Assembly (NCBI GenBank): GCA_018350325.1
Contig: JAEVLN010000010.1
Location: 372,001 to 436,000 of the forward strand
DNA length: 64,000 nt
Source of the DNA: Globodera rostochiensis
Lineage: Eukaryota > Nematoda > Chromadorea > Rhabditida > Heteroderidae
Direction of reading: 5' to 3'
A model generated the notes under the pieces. The model saw only the letters and a list, made by a program, of their open reading frames with translations. It did not search any database and was not told where the DNA came from. The position numbers and the translations under genes are program-made. Positions 11,310-22,258 of this stretch are shown here, one piece after another (within the stretch, counting starts at the first letter, position 1; the number at the start of each line of letters is the position of its first letter).

Positions 11310-11770
11310 TATTGGCTTTTTTGGTTTGGCATTTTCCCTTTTGCACTTTCCCCTTTTTGGCGCATTGCTTGTTGGCATTTTCACTTTTGCACTTTTCCCC
11401 TTTTTGGCGCATTGCTTGTTGGCATTTTCCCTTTTGCACTTTTCCCCTTTTTGGCGCATTGCTTGTTGGCATTTTCCCTTTTGCACTTTTCCCCTTTTTG
11501 GCGCATTGCTTGTTGGCATTTTCCCTTTTGCACTTTTCCCCTTTTTGGCGCATTGCTTGTTGGCATTACCCTTTTACACTTTTCCTCTTTTGGCGCATTG
11601 CTTGTTGGCATTTTCCCTTTTGCACTTTTCCCCCTTTTGGCGCATTGCTTGTTGGCATTTTCCCATTTACACTTTTCCTCTTTTGGCACATTGCCTGTTG
11701 GCATTTTCCCTTTTGCACTTTTCCCCTTTTTGGCGCATTGCTTGTTGGCATTTTCCCTTTTGCACTTTTG
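11310..11770. repeat. 47-bp tandem array (GGCGCATTGCTTGTTGGCA units)
   Basis: About ten units of 47 bp, later ones slightly shorter: TTGGCATTTTCCCTTTTGCA then CTTTTCCCCTTTTTGGCGCA then TTGCTTG. Because stops are absent from the unit, three forward and several reverse frames are open for 90-207 codons; these are artefacts. Related arrays lie at 18290-19040, 48490-48800 and the window's end, each near an S copy or inside an intron. The array ends in GCGAAAAAGACAATCTTTAG, also seen at 19043. Confidence 0.85.
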
Positions 11771-12359
11771 GCGAAAAAGACAATCTTTAGTGGAGTATTT
11801 GGGTGTACTGCAGTTAATATCCCATTCCAAAACGGCAGCTCGGGACGCTTATCACGCTTATGCTCATCAGCCTAATTGGACTGATGGCCATTCATCCAAT
11901 CGCAGTGGTACAACACGCACATCCCACTCAGGCGCAATCAACAACAAAAACGACGGCCGATTGGACATTAGCCACAGCACAACATGGAAGACGCCTCCGA
12001 CAAAGGCATGGCCGCAATCAACGGCAAGGCCATAGTCAACGTTAACAGTGCCAAAGAAAAACTTCGAAACCTACAACAGCAAACCGCCCAGGAAACAGCG
12101 CGGCACGACAAGTTGCAGATCGCCAGTCAGCAGATCACCTTCCGCCGAAGGTTGGGATTCGACAACAGCAGCAACCGCCAATAAGCAACGAAACGACAAG
12201 ACTACCACGGTTCTCCGGGGGGGGGGAAACCATCCCTCCCTCAAGTGCAAAAACAACGACAAAACAACCAGCACGACACGAGAGGAAATCAGCCTCGCCC
12301 TTCCAACGTCATCGCACCGACGGTCCCCACCAATGGCAACTCGACAACGACGCAACATG

Positions 12360-12361
<2 letters not shown>

Positions 12362-12409
<48 letters not shown>

Positions 12410-12414
12410 ACACA
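12362..12414. repeat. (CA)n microsatellite
   Basis: About 25 CA dinucleotides with one interruption by TA near the end. Confidence 0.95.
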
Positions 12415-13130
12415 AGCGATATGCGGCCCCGTTGCCCTGCCTTTCCCTACCTACGAAGACGGACAGACGGGCCCGATCAAAAAGAAAGGAAGGATGAGCC
12501 CAATCTACGGATGAGCTCTTCGCCGTCGGGAATATCGGATTTACTCGTAAAATCCGAAAAATAGAAAGTTTCGATTTAACCACAATTTTGGCCCAATTTC
12601 CCATGTTTGCACAAAGGTGCACATTTTTGAAAAGAGAGCAAATCGTTCGAAAGTCCCCCCATTTTTGCCCATTTCATGCACATTTTCAATCTTATCTCGC
12701 CCAATTTATCAAATATGTCAATCAATTGCTAACTCACCCCACCGTCTGGTAAACAATTTTGGTCCCTTTATAAGCCCACCACTCTTCATCGCAAATCAAT
12801 TCAGTCTCATTCATTGACCACATTCAAGTCATTTTGCCGCCCATCAACAGTTTCGCTCTCGACCTTCCTATACCCCCTTCACTCGACACAACATTTTTCA
12901 ATCAATCCACAAATATAACCAATCGATATCCATCAGTCCAAATCCATTCAACTTTTTGGCCAACTCATCCAAAATCCATATCAAACATTTCAAACCCATT
13001 CATTTCTCCGGCCATCTGTCCAACCTTCACCCAATTCTGGGGACTCCCGGGTCATTCAATTTCCCGGTTTTTCCATTCCATACAACTGTCCGATTGAGCA
13101 ATTCACCTTTGTCCCCCACTAGTCACTTGT

Positions 13131-13157
13131 GTGATCACCTCAATCCTAGGTGATCAC
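13131..13157. other. 10-bp perfect inverted repeat
   Basis: GTGATCACCT, a 7-nt loop, then AGGTGATCAC, followed by a T-rich run. It lies about 30 bp before the SL1 sequence. Confidence 0.7.
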
Positions 13158-13189
13158 TTTTTGTGTTTCACATTTTGAGAGAAATCTCC

Positions 13190-13210
13190 GTTTAATTACC
13201 CAAGTTTGAG
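13190..13210 (+). other. SL1 spliced-leader sequence outside an SL RNA gene
   Basis: Matches 21 of the 22 nt of the nematode SL1 exon (the last 20 are TTTAATTACCCAAGTTTGAG); only the first G is C. The next bases are CTAAAT, not a GT donor, and no Sm-site snRNA body follows. It is therefore not an SL RNA gene. It looks like a fixed copy of a trans-spliced mRNA 5' end, or part of the surrounding element. Confidence 0.8.
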
Positions 13211-13537
13211 CTAAATAAATCGGGCGAAATCTTGGCGTTTTTATTTCCTACAACTGGCCCAAATCCCGGCCACTTTCAACTCCAACCCAAACAAAGCACT
13301 AACGTGTGCAAATTTGTGTAGGATTGCAATCCAATCTCCACACCCGCCAGGATCTGAAGAGACGGGATCTCAAGCAAATCCCGAGGGATACTTTAGAGCT
13401 TTCAAGGACCAAATTTATGCAAAAATAAGTTATATAAAAAAAGAAAATTGAATCTCGAAAAATGAAAATTCCGTTAAATAAAAAATTGAAAAGCAATTCT
13501 ATCGCAACAATTCCATTTGTTTCGCCAGCCTTCTTTT

Positions 13538-14110
13538 CTATTCGACCATTTTTTGGCCATAATTTTTCTTCACATCTTCAAGCATTTGTTCAAGGTTTTT
13601 GCCCATTTCTCGTGCCGATTCTACGAGTTTCATTATCCTCTTAATTTCTTCTTCCGTTTCTTTCTTTTCCTTTTCTCCTTTTAGATTAATCAACTCTTTT
13701 TTTGCCTTCTCCAAATTGGGCATTTCTTCTTTGATAATCTTTCGCACCAATTCACCCAATCTATCGAATAATCCCAACAAATCATATCCATCTTTTTCTT
13801 TGGCTTTCAACGCCTCAATTTTGGATATTTTTTTTCGATTTATTTCCGTTGTAAATTCTTTAAATTGTTCCAGCATATATTTTTCATTCCCTTCAGCGAA
13901 AGTAGTCTCTTCGGTAAGCTTCTCTTTGGTCCATTTTCCCAATAAATCTTTCGTTATATCGTGGACATCTTCAAAATAAGTTAAATATATTAAAATTGTT
14001 TTATTCATTATTTGCTCACCTTTCCATGCATTCAATTTGAAATCTATCACCAGATCATAGCGGACATTATTCAAAAACGCAATTTTTGCTTCTTCAACTC
14101 TGCTGTCCAT
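13538..14110 (-). CDS. Companion ORF C, copy 2
   Basis: Exons 14110-14020 and 13968-13538 (intron GTGAGC...TTTGAAG) give 173 aa, nearly identical to copy 1 (MDSRVEEAKIAFLNNVRYDL; ends EDVKKNYGQKMVE). An acceptor-like TTTAG at 14120-14118 precedes the ATG by 7 nt. The gap to the S stop at 14394 is 280 bp, longer than in copy 1 because of inserted repeat wording at about 14170-14330. Confidence 0.6.
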   Translation of the reverse strand: MDSRVEEAKIAFLNNVRYDLVIDFKLNAWKGEQIMNKTILIYLTYFEDVHDITKDLLGKWTKEKLTEETTFAEGNEKYMLEQFKEFTTEINRKKISKIEALKAKEKDGYDLLGLFDRLGELVRKIIKEEMPNLEKAKKELINLKGEKEKKETEEEIKRIMKLVESAREMGKNLEQMLEDVKKNYGQKMVE

Positions 14111-14393
14111 TCTTTCTCTAAACAATTAGTCTTAATTATGCTTAATTATATGAAAATGGTATATAATGATTAGGAATAGGTTTTAGAATTAAAAAAAAAT
14201 TTAAAATAAGCGCCTAAATAGTTGAGAAAAAGTGCCAAAATAGAAAGTGAAAAATAACAATAATGCCTTAAAAAGCTTACTTTTTTAATAAACTAATTTG
14301 TAATGCTAAACAACTCGATGTTTATTCACTGCTGCACCCGCGGAAACCCCTAGAAACGCTACGATTTTATAAAATTTTTTATTGTTGAAATCT

Positions 14394-17300
14394 TTAGGCA
14401 ATTTGTATAATGGTCAAATTCGAAAAAACTTGCAATATTTTGCAGAATTTCTCAAAATCCTGCTCGACGTAACCCTGGTGCTTGGAATCCAGTGAATCCT
14501 TGTCCAATGTCACGTCTTCCATTTTTAAGAAATTTGCCGAAACATTTTGAAATAATTTTACAAATTCACATCCTCTAATGTGGTCGCCATATTGATTATA
14601 AACGTAATTATCATTTTTCCATTTAAAGGCATTTTCTGACGATATTTGATTGAGTGGATTGGTGATAATTTCGGGTATTATCATGTCATTCGATGAGGAA
14701 CGACAGCTCTCAATTTTATCGTACGTGTTTATGAGAAGTTTTGTCGACTCGTAAAATGCGAATTTGTACTCGTTGAGAGCTTTCAACGTTTTATAACTTT
14801 CTTTTTAAAATAAAAATAAATATATTTCTGTTTTAAATTATGTTTATTAAAGAATACCTCGTGAAATGCTTTTTGCTTCTTCATTTTCATCTATTTTCCA
14901 AAATATCGGTATTGCGACTCCAATCACAGGAATTTGACTTTTTTTTGGATTAAAGTCTTTTATTTCCATCCAATAATCAAATATGCTTAAAAATAATGGA
15001 AAATATAAAAATTTGAATAAATTGTAAAAAACCTAAATTTGTTGGGCCATTCCGGGACATTGAAACAATTTGGCACAGCGAGAAATGCCCGAATTTTGTC
15101 CTTTGAATTTTCAGGACTTTTTTTGATGGTTCCGTCAATATTTTTGCCGTGAACAATCGCCTCGAGTCGTGCCGCAAACGAATAAAATAATTCGAATAAT
15201 TGCGCCTCCACATTAACCTCCAGAAAATGTTTGAGGCCGCCTTCGGCATTTTTTGGCGGAACATAAAATTCTTTTAGTAAATTTTTGGCTTTTTCATTCA
15301 AATTTTGGTCCAAAATCGCTATGATCGCCGTTTCAAAATTCAACTTTTTGTTGGGCAAACACTCAAATTCTTTACTTTTATTCTTTTTCACTATTTGATT
15401 TGTTGCCGAATTGTACAATTTTTCCAGAAATGATTTGGCCCAATTCAAATCAAATTCAATGCTTTTTCCATTATCATTTTTAATCGAATTTTTTCCAAAA
15501 TGCTCAACAAAATTTGCCATAAAATCATAAAATTTCTTATGGTTTTCTTTTTGTTTGATTATAACATGCATTTCTCGTTCATATTGTTTAATATTTTCCT
15601 CGCAAATTTGTCGAATTTCTGCCAAATTTGAACAAAATTTAGTCTCCTTTGAAGATGTGAAGAAATCCAATTTCCACTTTTGCTTTTCATCCGCCTTCAT
15701 TTCAAGGCCAAATTTCTTTTTATCGAATTTGACCCTAATTATTTTCATTGCATCTTTAAATTCGACACTTTTCAAATATTCTTCCAATTTTTTTTGCTTT
15801 TTATCCTTACATTTTATTGTCTCACTGAGCTGGTCAATTTGTTGGATTATTTCTAAAAAAAATAAAACTTAAAATCTAAACTCTCTTTATTGTTGTGATT
15901 GTGTTTAAAAATTTGAAAAATTTGTGAGCCGACGGGCACCGAAAAGCTTTTAAAGACTCAGAAGAGATTCAAATAAAATAAATTTTGTGGCATTTTTTTG
16001 TTAAAAATGCGCCAACAAACAAAAAAAAGTCCATTCAATAAAAACGGACCTTTCCAAACGTTCCAATCAATTCGAATTGCTTCGTCCAAGAATGGGTAAA
16101 TTTTTGAATTTTCAATTCCTTCGTTTTCCTTTTTTGGTTTATTTTGTTGTTTTAATTCGTTTCCCTCCCCCCACTCTTTTCGTCTGTTCTCATAACAATT
16201 CTCGGCAGAAAGTCGCTCAAAATATTTCATCTGATCTTTTGCGTAATTGACCAGATCACCGATGTTCAGTTCGCCAAAATAATCGTCCAAAAGTTCAAAT
16301 TTGGCCATTCTTTGCAATAAATTCTGGGTAAAAATGCCAAAAATGCACTTATCTCTTCGGGTCAATTTGATTACGTCTTTGACGTAGCTTTCCAACGAAA
16401 TTTCCTCCAACTCTTTAAGCCCCCAATTTTTTAGATGTAACAGCAATTGGTACGCAATTCGTCGAGATTTGACAGGGTCCGTGTCGAGATTTGAAATGCT
16501 TAATCCATTCTTTTTCAAAAAACTTTTCGCGAACGGATTTATCGGGGAAGTCAAAAAATTGCTTTTAATGAAAGAAGCAAAATTTATGATGTCTTTTGGA
16601 GTCATTTGAATGTTTAAAGCGTTGAGAAAGGTAAATTCTTCTTCTGAATATCAATATTAAATAGTTAAAAAATTCCACTGAAAAATATGAAATTTTATAA
16701 TTTCTATTTCAATTTCAACCGAAAATTCAAACTTACGAATAAGACGATGATTTAAATGATTTAAATTGTCAATTGGTTGACTTTCCAAAATAATTTTGTC
16801 CACTTTTAATCCCTCATACGAATTTTTTATGACTGCTGCAATGACAAAGTCGGAAATGCTTAAAGTACATATAAAATTAAAAATAAAATAATTATTAAAT
16901 ATTATTTACCCATTAAATTGCTCCCCAACACATTCATAAGCCTTTAAAATCGCACGTAAAGTGCCGTTTTGTTGCGATTGCTCTCCAATCTCGGCACTCA
17001 ACATTGCCCCGAATGAAAAGAGCAATTTCAAAAATTGGCCTTTTTGTTCCAAATTTTGAACTTCCTTCAATTCCTTTAATAAGTTTTTATCAATCTTTTT
17101 AATTCGTTTATTTGGCAATCCATCGGTTAAAATGACGGCATTAATGTTGATGTTCGGGCCACGGGAGTAATTTCCGGCAAAAATGCCATCCTCAACAACA
17201 ATTTTTCGCGCAATTTGGCCAATCCATTGCTGCAACATTTGCGCATCGGCCAATTTCAATTCCAATGGCCGCTGATTGGAATTGGACGCCGCCGAATGTT

Positions 17301-17640
17301 CGCCTTCGTTGGCGGATGTTATGCCAACGATAAGCGAATTGAACAAAGCCGAAACGGGGCCAGAACACTAAAATTGGGGTGGGTCGGACGGATATCAGAC
17401 AAATTAATTATTCAATTAGGAGCTTTTTCGGGGATAACCCTAACTTGGCTTTTTTTACCCTTAGACGCATATCAGATTAATGAATTAATTAGGCTTTTTC
17501 GGGGCCATCCCTAACGCTAATTAATTACATATTTTAATTATTAATTAAAAATTCCCAACCGTTGCTTCAAAAGTAATTGATGACATCATCAGAAGGGAGA
17601 CAAAGGCCGTTTTGGCCCAATAAAAAGAGTAAAAAATCAT
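14394..17640 (-). CDS. Family S secreted protein, copy 2
   Basis: Seven exons on the minus strand: 17640-17560 (signal peptide, 27 aa), 17367-16910, 16858-16737, 16643-16050, 15852-15033, 14985-14858 and 14800-14394. Phases agree; 869 aa. It is nearly identical to copy 1 through exons 4-6, so the tandem duplication is recent. Differences include a 9-bp duplication in exon 3 (TTAAATCAT), a slightly different exon 7, and a donor GTTGGG after exon 1 as in copy 1. Upstream lie a poly-G tract (about 17723), the GC-rich block (17849-17910) and 52-bp repeats, a module shared with copies 3 and 4. Function unknown; predicted secreted. Confidence 0.7.
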
Positions 17641-17848
17641 TTTTTTCTAAATGTTGATTTGAATTTAAATTTAATTAAAAGGTTGGTTTTCCCAAATTGT
17701 TCACGAAATCGTACAATTTATGTGGGGGGGGGGGGGGGGTGGGGAAAGGTAAAATAAGCATATTTATGAATAGAATATAAATGAAAGGTTTTTGTGAACA
17801 TTTTGGAGCAATTCGCTGTCTTTTTATTGGCTTTTTTTGGCTAAATAA

Positions 17849-17910
17849 AGCGTGAGGGGCGGGCGGGCCGCCCTTCCCAAGCATTGGAGTCCATGTGAGG
17901 GGAATATTGC
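17849..17910 (-). promoter_or_regulatory. GC-rich conserved block upstream of S copy 2
   Basis: GCGTGAGGGGCGGGCGGGCC then GCCCTTCCCAAGCATTGGAG. Copies of this block stand at 63346-63395 (upstream of S copy 4) and 39885-39930 (upstream of S copy 3, inverted with it). In each case it lies about 130-250 bp from the signal-peptide ATG. In a very AT-rich genome this conservation suggests a promoter element, or simply the edge of the duplicated unit. Confidence 0.4.
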
Positions 17911-17918
17911 CCCATTTA

Positions 17919-18205
17919 CATTAAATCTTTCAATTTTTGCCTTATTCAAATCAATGAAAATGTACAATTACATTAAATCGTTCAATTTTTGCCTTATTCA
18001 AATCAATGAAAATGAACAATTACATTAAATCTTTCAATTTTTGCCTTATTCAAATCAATGAAAATGAACAATTACAAATTTTTCAATTTTTACTTTATTC
18101 AAATGTTAAAAATGTACATTTACATTAAATCTTTCAATTTTTGCCTTATTCAAATCAATTAAAAATGAACAATTACATTAAATCTTTCAATTTTTGCCAA
18201 AAATC
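17919..18205. repeat. 52-bp tandem repeat, about 5 units
   Basis: Unit CATTAAATCTTTCAATTTTT, GCCTTATTCAAATCAATGAA, AATGAACAATTA. The same unit is repeated 7-8 times at 63410-63800 and present once, inverted, at about 39816-39875. One unit here (about 18077-18120) is diverged. Confidence 0.9.
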
Positions 18206-18289
18206 GGGACCCGGATCGAATAATACAAACTATTTAATATTTAATGACATCCAAAGACAATGCCAAAATAAAATATTTGCGTCGCTTTT

Positions 18290-19045
18290 TCTATGCCTGT
18301 TGATTTTCCCTTATGCACTTTTCCCCTTATGGCGCATTGCTTGTTGGCATTTTCCCTTTTGGCACATTGTCCGTTGGCATTTTCTCTTTTGCACTTTTCC
18401 AATGGGGCACATTGCCTGTTGGCATTTTCCCTTATGGCACATTGCCCGTTGGCATTTTCCTTTTGCACTTTTCCCCTTAAGGCACATTGCCTGTTGGCAT
18501 TTTCCCTTTTGGCACATTGCCCGTTGGCATTTTCCCTTTTGCACTTTTCCCCTTAAGGCACATTGCCTGTTGGCATTTTCCCTTTTGGCACATTGTCCGT
18601 TGGCATTTTCTCTTTTGCACTTTTCCCCAAATGGGGCACATTGCCTGTTGGCATTTTTCCTTATGGCACATTGCCCGTTGGCATTTTCCCTTTTGCACTT
18701 TTCCCCTTAAGGCACATTGCCTGTTGGCATTTTCCCTTTTGGCACATTGCCTGTTGGCATTTCCCTTGTGGCACATTGCCTGTTGGCATTTCCCTTATGG
18801 CACATTGCCTGTTGGCATTTTCTCTTTTGCACTTTTTCTCTTTTGGCGCATTGCCTGTTGGCATTTTCCCTTCTGCACTTTTCCCCACATGGGGCACATT
18901 GCCTGTTGGCATTTTCCCTTATGGCCCTTTATGCACTTTTCTCCTTAAGGCACATTGCCTGTTGGCTTTTCCCCTTATGGCACATTGCCTGTTGGCATTT
19001 TCCCTGTTGTACTTTTTCTCTTTTGGTATTTTTCCTTTGCACTTT
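18290..19045. repeat. Tandem array of GGCACATTGCCTGTTGGCA units
   Basis: Alternating units of about 28-31 and 46-50 bp (GGCACATTGCCTGTTGGCAT, TTTCCCTTTTG, CACTTTTCCCCTTAA), a diverged relative of the 47-bp array at 11310. Long ORFs on both strands (to 189 codons) result from lack of stops in the unit. The array ends with GCGAAAAAGACAATCTTTAG at 19043. Confidence 0.85.
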
Positions 19046-19283
19046 TAGCGAAAAAGACAATCTTTAGGGGATGAGGCTTCAAATAAGGACAAATCTTACA
19101 ATAAGGGTTTTGAGGTGTTTAAATCAATTAAAATGAACATGTACATTAAATTGGTATGATTGGCATGAACCTTGAAAGTTTGAATTTTTAATGAAATCAT
19201 GTTTTTGGGTAAATTTTTATCCAATTTTTTGTAAATTTCATAACAAAAACATCTAATTTTGTTTTATATATAATCTGGCTTTG

Positions 19284-21115
19284 CTAATGCGTTGAACTGA
19301 TCAAGACACGATTATTTGTATTGTTTTGATTTCGCAGGTCCACCACCGGCGTTGTTTGGTGGTGTTCTTGATGCCAAAAAGTATTGCGGAATGCACGGCG
19401 ATACTCAGTGCTAAAATTTAATTTTTAAATAAAAAATTTCTTTATTTACTTATAACAAAATTGGCACGCGCGCGCGCACCTGCACATGTAAAGCACCGGC
19501 GCACTGCTCGTATATGCCAACACAAAAACGGCACAGCAAATGGGCGAGGCAACATATTCATTCGCATTTGCACCCAATGAAGGCGCAACAAATACAATAA
19601 ACAGCACATTCTTTAAAAGCATAAAATCGTTTTATATTAAAAAAAAGCATTTAAAAATGCCAACTCACTCCGACGTAACAGAAGAGGCCAATTGCCATAA
19701 TCACACTCAACGAAATCATCAATCGTTTCCCATTCTCCGAAACTAATTTGAACAATGAGTTAATTTTGTGCAAAACACAAACCACCTGCCTAATTACTCT
19801 TTACACAAAAATGCACTTACTCTGCGTTTTTTGACACCAAATGACCACCCAAATCAGCACATAACACAGAAATTCGCCACAGTACATGCACAGGTTTATT
19901 GTGTTAAAGTAATAATTGTTTTCCGGATGGCGTGCCGGGTTGCCGAGTCGGCACATCACAGGCCTTAAAAAGAAGCAATTACATTGAATTAGGTATATAT
20001 TAAATCACAAATATATATTTTGGAATATCATTTAACGAAACGGATTAAATTTCCCAGAAAAGTGTCCAGACCAGAGCTGACCGGAGAAAGACCGGTTTCG
20101 CACCACCCCCAACAATATTTACTAGGAAAATGCTCTAGAGTCTTGGTCTCGAGTCTCAAACCGAGAAATTTCTGGTTTTTTTTTGGGTCTCGGTCTCGAG
20201 TCTCGGTGTCATTTCTCAGTCTCGACTCTCGGTAAATTTCAAGTCTCGAGCATCCCTAATATTTACTAATTAAAAATAAATATTGTGCACATACATCTCC
20301 CACAGTTTTGGCATCCAAAAGTAAAAGTTGAACACATCAATTGCTGTCATAATACAACAAAATGCAATTAAAAATTTGAAAACGCATTTGTCTTGAGCTT
20401 TGTACCTGCAAATTCAAATAAAAAGTTACATTATGTAGAGTACAAATTTAAATTCACCAAAATGGGAAGGTGACGCCGCACAACCGATCAAGCCCAATGC
20501 ATATTTGGAGCATCACAGTGAATGCCGACCCAATGATGGGAACGAGTTGGATGCTGAGGCAAGAACGGAGCGAAACGTAATTGATGCCGAAGAGGAAGAT
20601 GAAGAATTTGACGCTGAACCCGATCAGAAGAAAAGAAGCGGAAAATGCAAACAAAGCGATCAGAACATTGCACTGAGAATGGAGTGATCTGAACTCATAA
20701 ATTAGACCATTTGAACTCAGGAAGTGCCGTGGCACAACCAACGGGCCATTCTGATCTCAATTTAATCATTTCTTATTTTATTTGATTAGAGGAGCCCCGG
20801 GCATTCAAATTCTAATCACCTTACAGAATTAGTTTATCTCACTTTGTTTTAACGGTCACGTGGACGAGAGACGCGTTCATTGCAATGCCCACGAAACAAA
20901 TCAGTGCGATAATCCCATTAATGGCAACTTCGACCGGCACCAAGCCGGCATCCTTGTAAAGTTTATAAAACTTAAATAAAAATTTATTAATAAATAGGGA
21001 GAAAAAAACACGAGCTATTAAAAAACGAAATTTTCCAAATATGTCCAATCCCCCCAGCATAATGATTAAATTTTACCGGATCGTCTACCGCTGATGGCAT
21101 AAAAGTGACTGACAT
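19284..21115 (-). CDS. Srsx-type 7TM chemoreceptor
   Basis: Eight exons on the minus strand: 21115-21077, 20970-20843, 20688-20458, 20405-20295, 19963-19821, 19742-19669, 19610-19480 and 19410-19284. Phases agree throughout; 327 aa. Seven hydrophobic helices can be placed: TM1 VAINGIIALICFVGIAMNAS, TM2 ALFAFSASFLLIGF, TM3 ending IGLDRLCGVTFPFWY (the DRY-like motif of this family), TM4 in exon 4, TM5 FLCYVLIWVVIWC, TM6 LMISLSVIMAIGLFCYV, and TM7 with APVLYMCRSTEYRRAF. The IGxDRL..FPxWY and TM7 S/TEYR motifs match the nematode serpentine Srsx family (chemosensory GPCRs in ciliated neuron membranes). The C tail is short and polar. Intron 4 holds a MITE (20123-20258). Confidence 0.85.
20123..20258. 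mobile_element. hAT-like MITE in intron 4 of the Srsx gene
   Basis: Perfect 8-bp duplication ATATTTAC (20115-20122, 20259-20266). Ends are TAGGAAAATGCTC and GAGCATCCCTA. The interior is made of GTCTCGAGTCTCGGT-type repeats also seen in the elements at 26469 and 55749. Confidence 0.75.
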
Positions 21116-22258
21116 AAGAATTCGTTGTGAAATATGTTAAAGCCGCTTAAAATATCGATAATTTTAAATGTAGACTAAAAAAGGTGTATAAAAGTAGAAT
21201 TCGTTACCCAAATAATTACAATTCAAACATTTGACCGAAAATCCAAATTTTCCAATTACGAAAAAGCAATGGACACAAATGTTATTTACTTGAATCAAAT
21301 TAGCCAATCAAATTAGGTAAACCGCCCACACTTAACGCCGACGGCGACAAGCAGGTGGGGGCGCCGCTTGGTGCCTTCGCCCGGTCGGTCGGTCCTCCCA
21401 TCGCTGCGGCACCTCGGGCACCCCCACTACTTGCTACGTCATCGCTTCTTAACAAACTTTGTTAAAATCTTCAAAAAATTCCCCTGCGGCGCCTATCGGC
21501 GGCACCCCGACCCATCCCATTCTTAAAAAAGCTTCAAAAATATGGCCATTTTTTAAAATAAATATTGTTTGAAAATCTCTTAACAAAATAAGCCAAAAAT
21601 TCAAATTTTTCTCAGCGGCGCCTATCGGCACAGCCAACTCCCTCCCCTCCCAAGAAGTGAAGCAGAATTCTCAAAAAAAAAAGTATTTTTGAAATGCGAA
21701 AATCGGAAAATTTAAATTTGATTTGTCATAATGTATTTTTAAAACTTTCAAGCTCAGAATTCTGTAATCAATTCTCACCAAAATGCTTTTTTATATTAAC
21801 CAGAGTCAACCATACGTCGTCCTGCTGTGAAAAATTGGCACTCATTAGGGTTGCCATTTCGGCTTTTTTGTAGGCTTTTCCGCATTAATGAACCTCTTTC
21901 CTACAATTTACCGTTACAATTAGTACGGTAATTACCATCGAAGAAGCAAAATGCCGGAAATGCTCGTTTTACAGTGTTTTCTGCATAAGCTTTTGCGTTT
22001 AATGCAATTTTAATATTTTATAAAAGTGCCTACCAACAAAATAGCGCAAAGAGTATTAAAACAATCGCTTACAAATTTTTTGGATTGGGGGGGGGGGAAG
22101 GGTCGGCGGTTCACATTTCTACCGAATTTTCTGCTAATTACGATATATTGTATAAATAAACACAATAAGCAAATACATTTTAGCGAAAACTTAAACAAAA
22201 AATGACAGAAACTTGATCAAACTGTGGACATCATTAAGAAAGTTTTAACTTTTTTAAA
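21116..22258. other. Intergenic between receptor and peptidase genes
   Basis: No gene seen. It contains a GC-rich stretch (about 21330-21445) and two copies of a dispersed repeat with GCGGCGCCTATCGGC (about 21480 and 21610), whose relatives lie at 37003 and 49965. A poly-G tract is at about 22087. Confidence 0.5.

Larger units (their letters stand above)
11792..13255 (+). mobile_element. Retroelement-like remnant with possible LTR
   Basis: This block interrupts sequence that is continuous after the equivalent repeat array at 19043-19070. It is GC-richer and differently worded from its surroundings. A 66-codon ORF (11984-12184, MEDASDKGMAAINGKAIVNV start) could be a gag-like N terminus. A purine tract at about 12479-12494 is followed by a region with LTR-like order: a TATA-like TTTATAAG at 12769, an initiator-like TCAGTC at about 12800, a hairpin at 13131-13157, an SL1 sequence and an AATAAA at about 13213. 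No reverse transcriptase or second LTR was seen, so the assignment is tentative. Confidence 0.35.

Noticed and set aside
11164..12035. ORFs of 90-207 aa on both strands
   Set aside because: Produced by the 47-bp array; the same peptide recurs in shifted frames and both strands are open.
17919..18205. Possible CRISPR-like array (also 63410-63800 and 38900-39295)
   Set aside because: Units are contiguous tandem repeats without unique spacers, and the genome is eukaryotic.
18141..19067. ORFs of 75-189 aa on both strands
   Set aside because: Produced by the GGCACATTGCC array.
21449..21637. ORF with VPIGAA repeats
   Set aside because: Part of a dispersed repeat with GCGGCGCCTATCGGC, present in several noncoding places.
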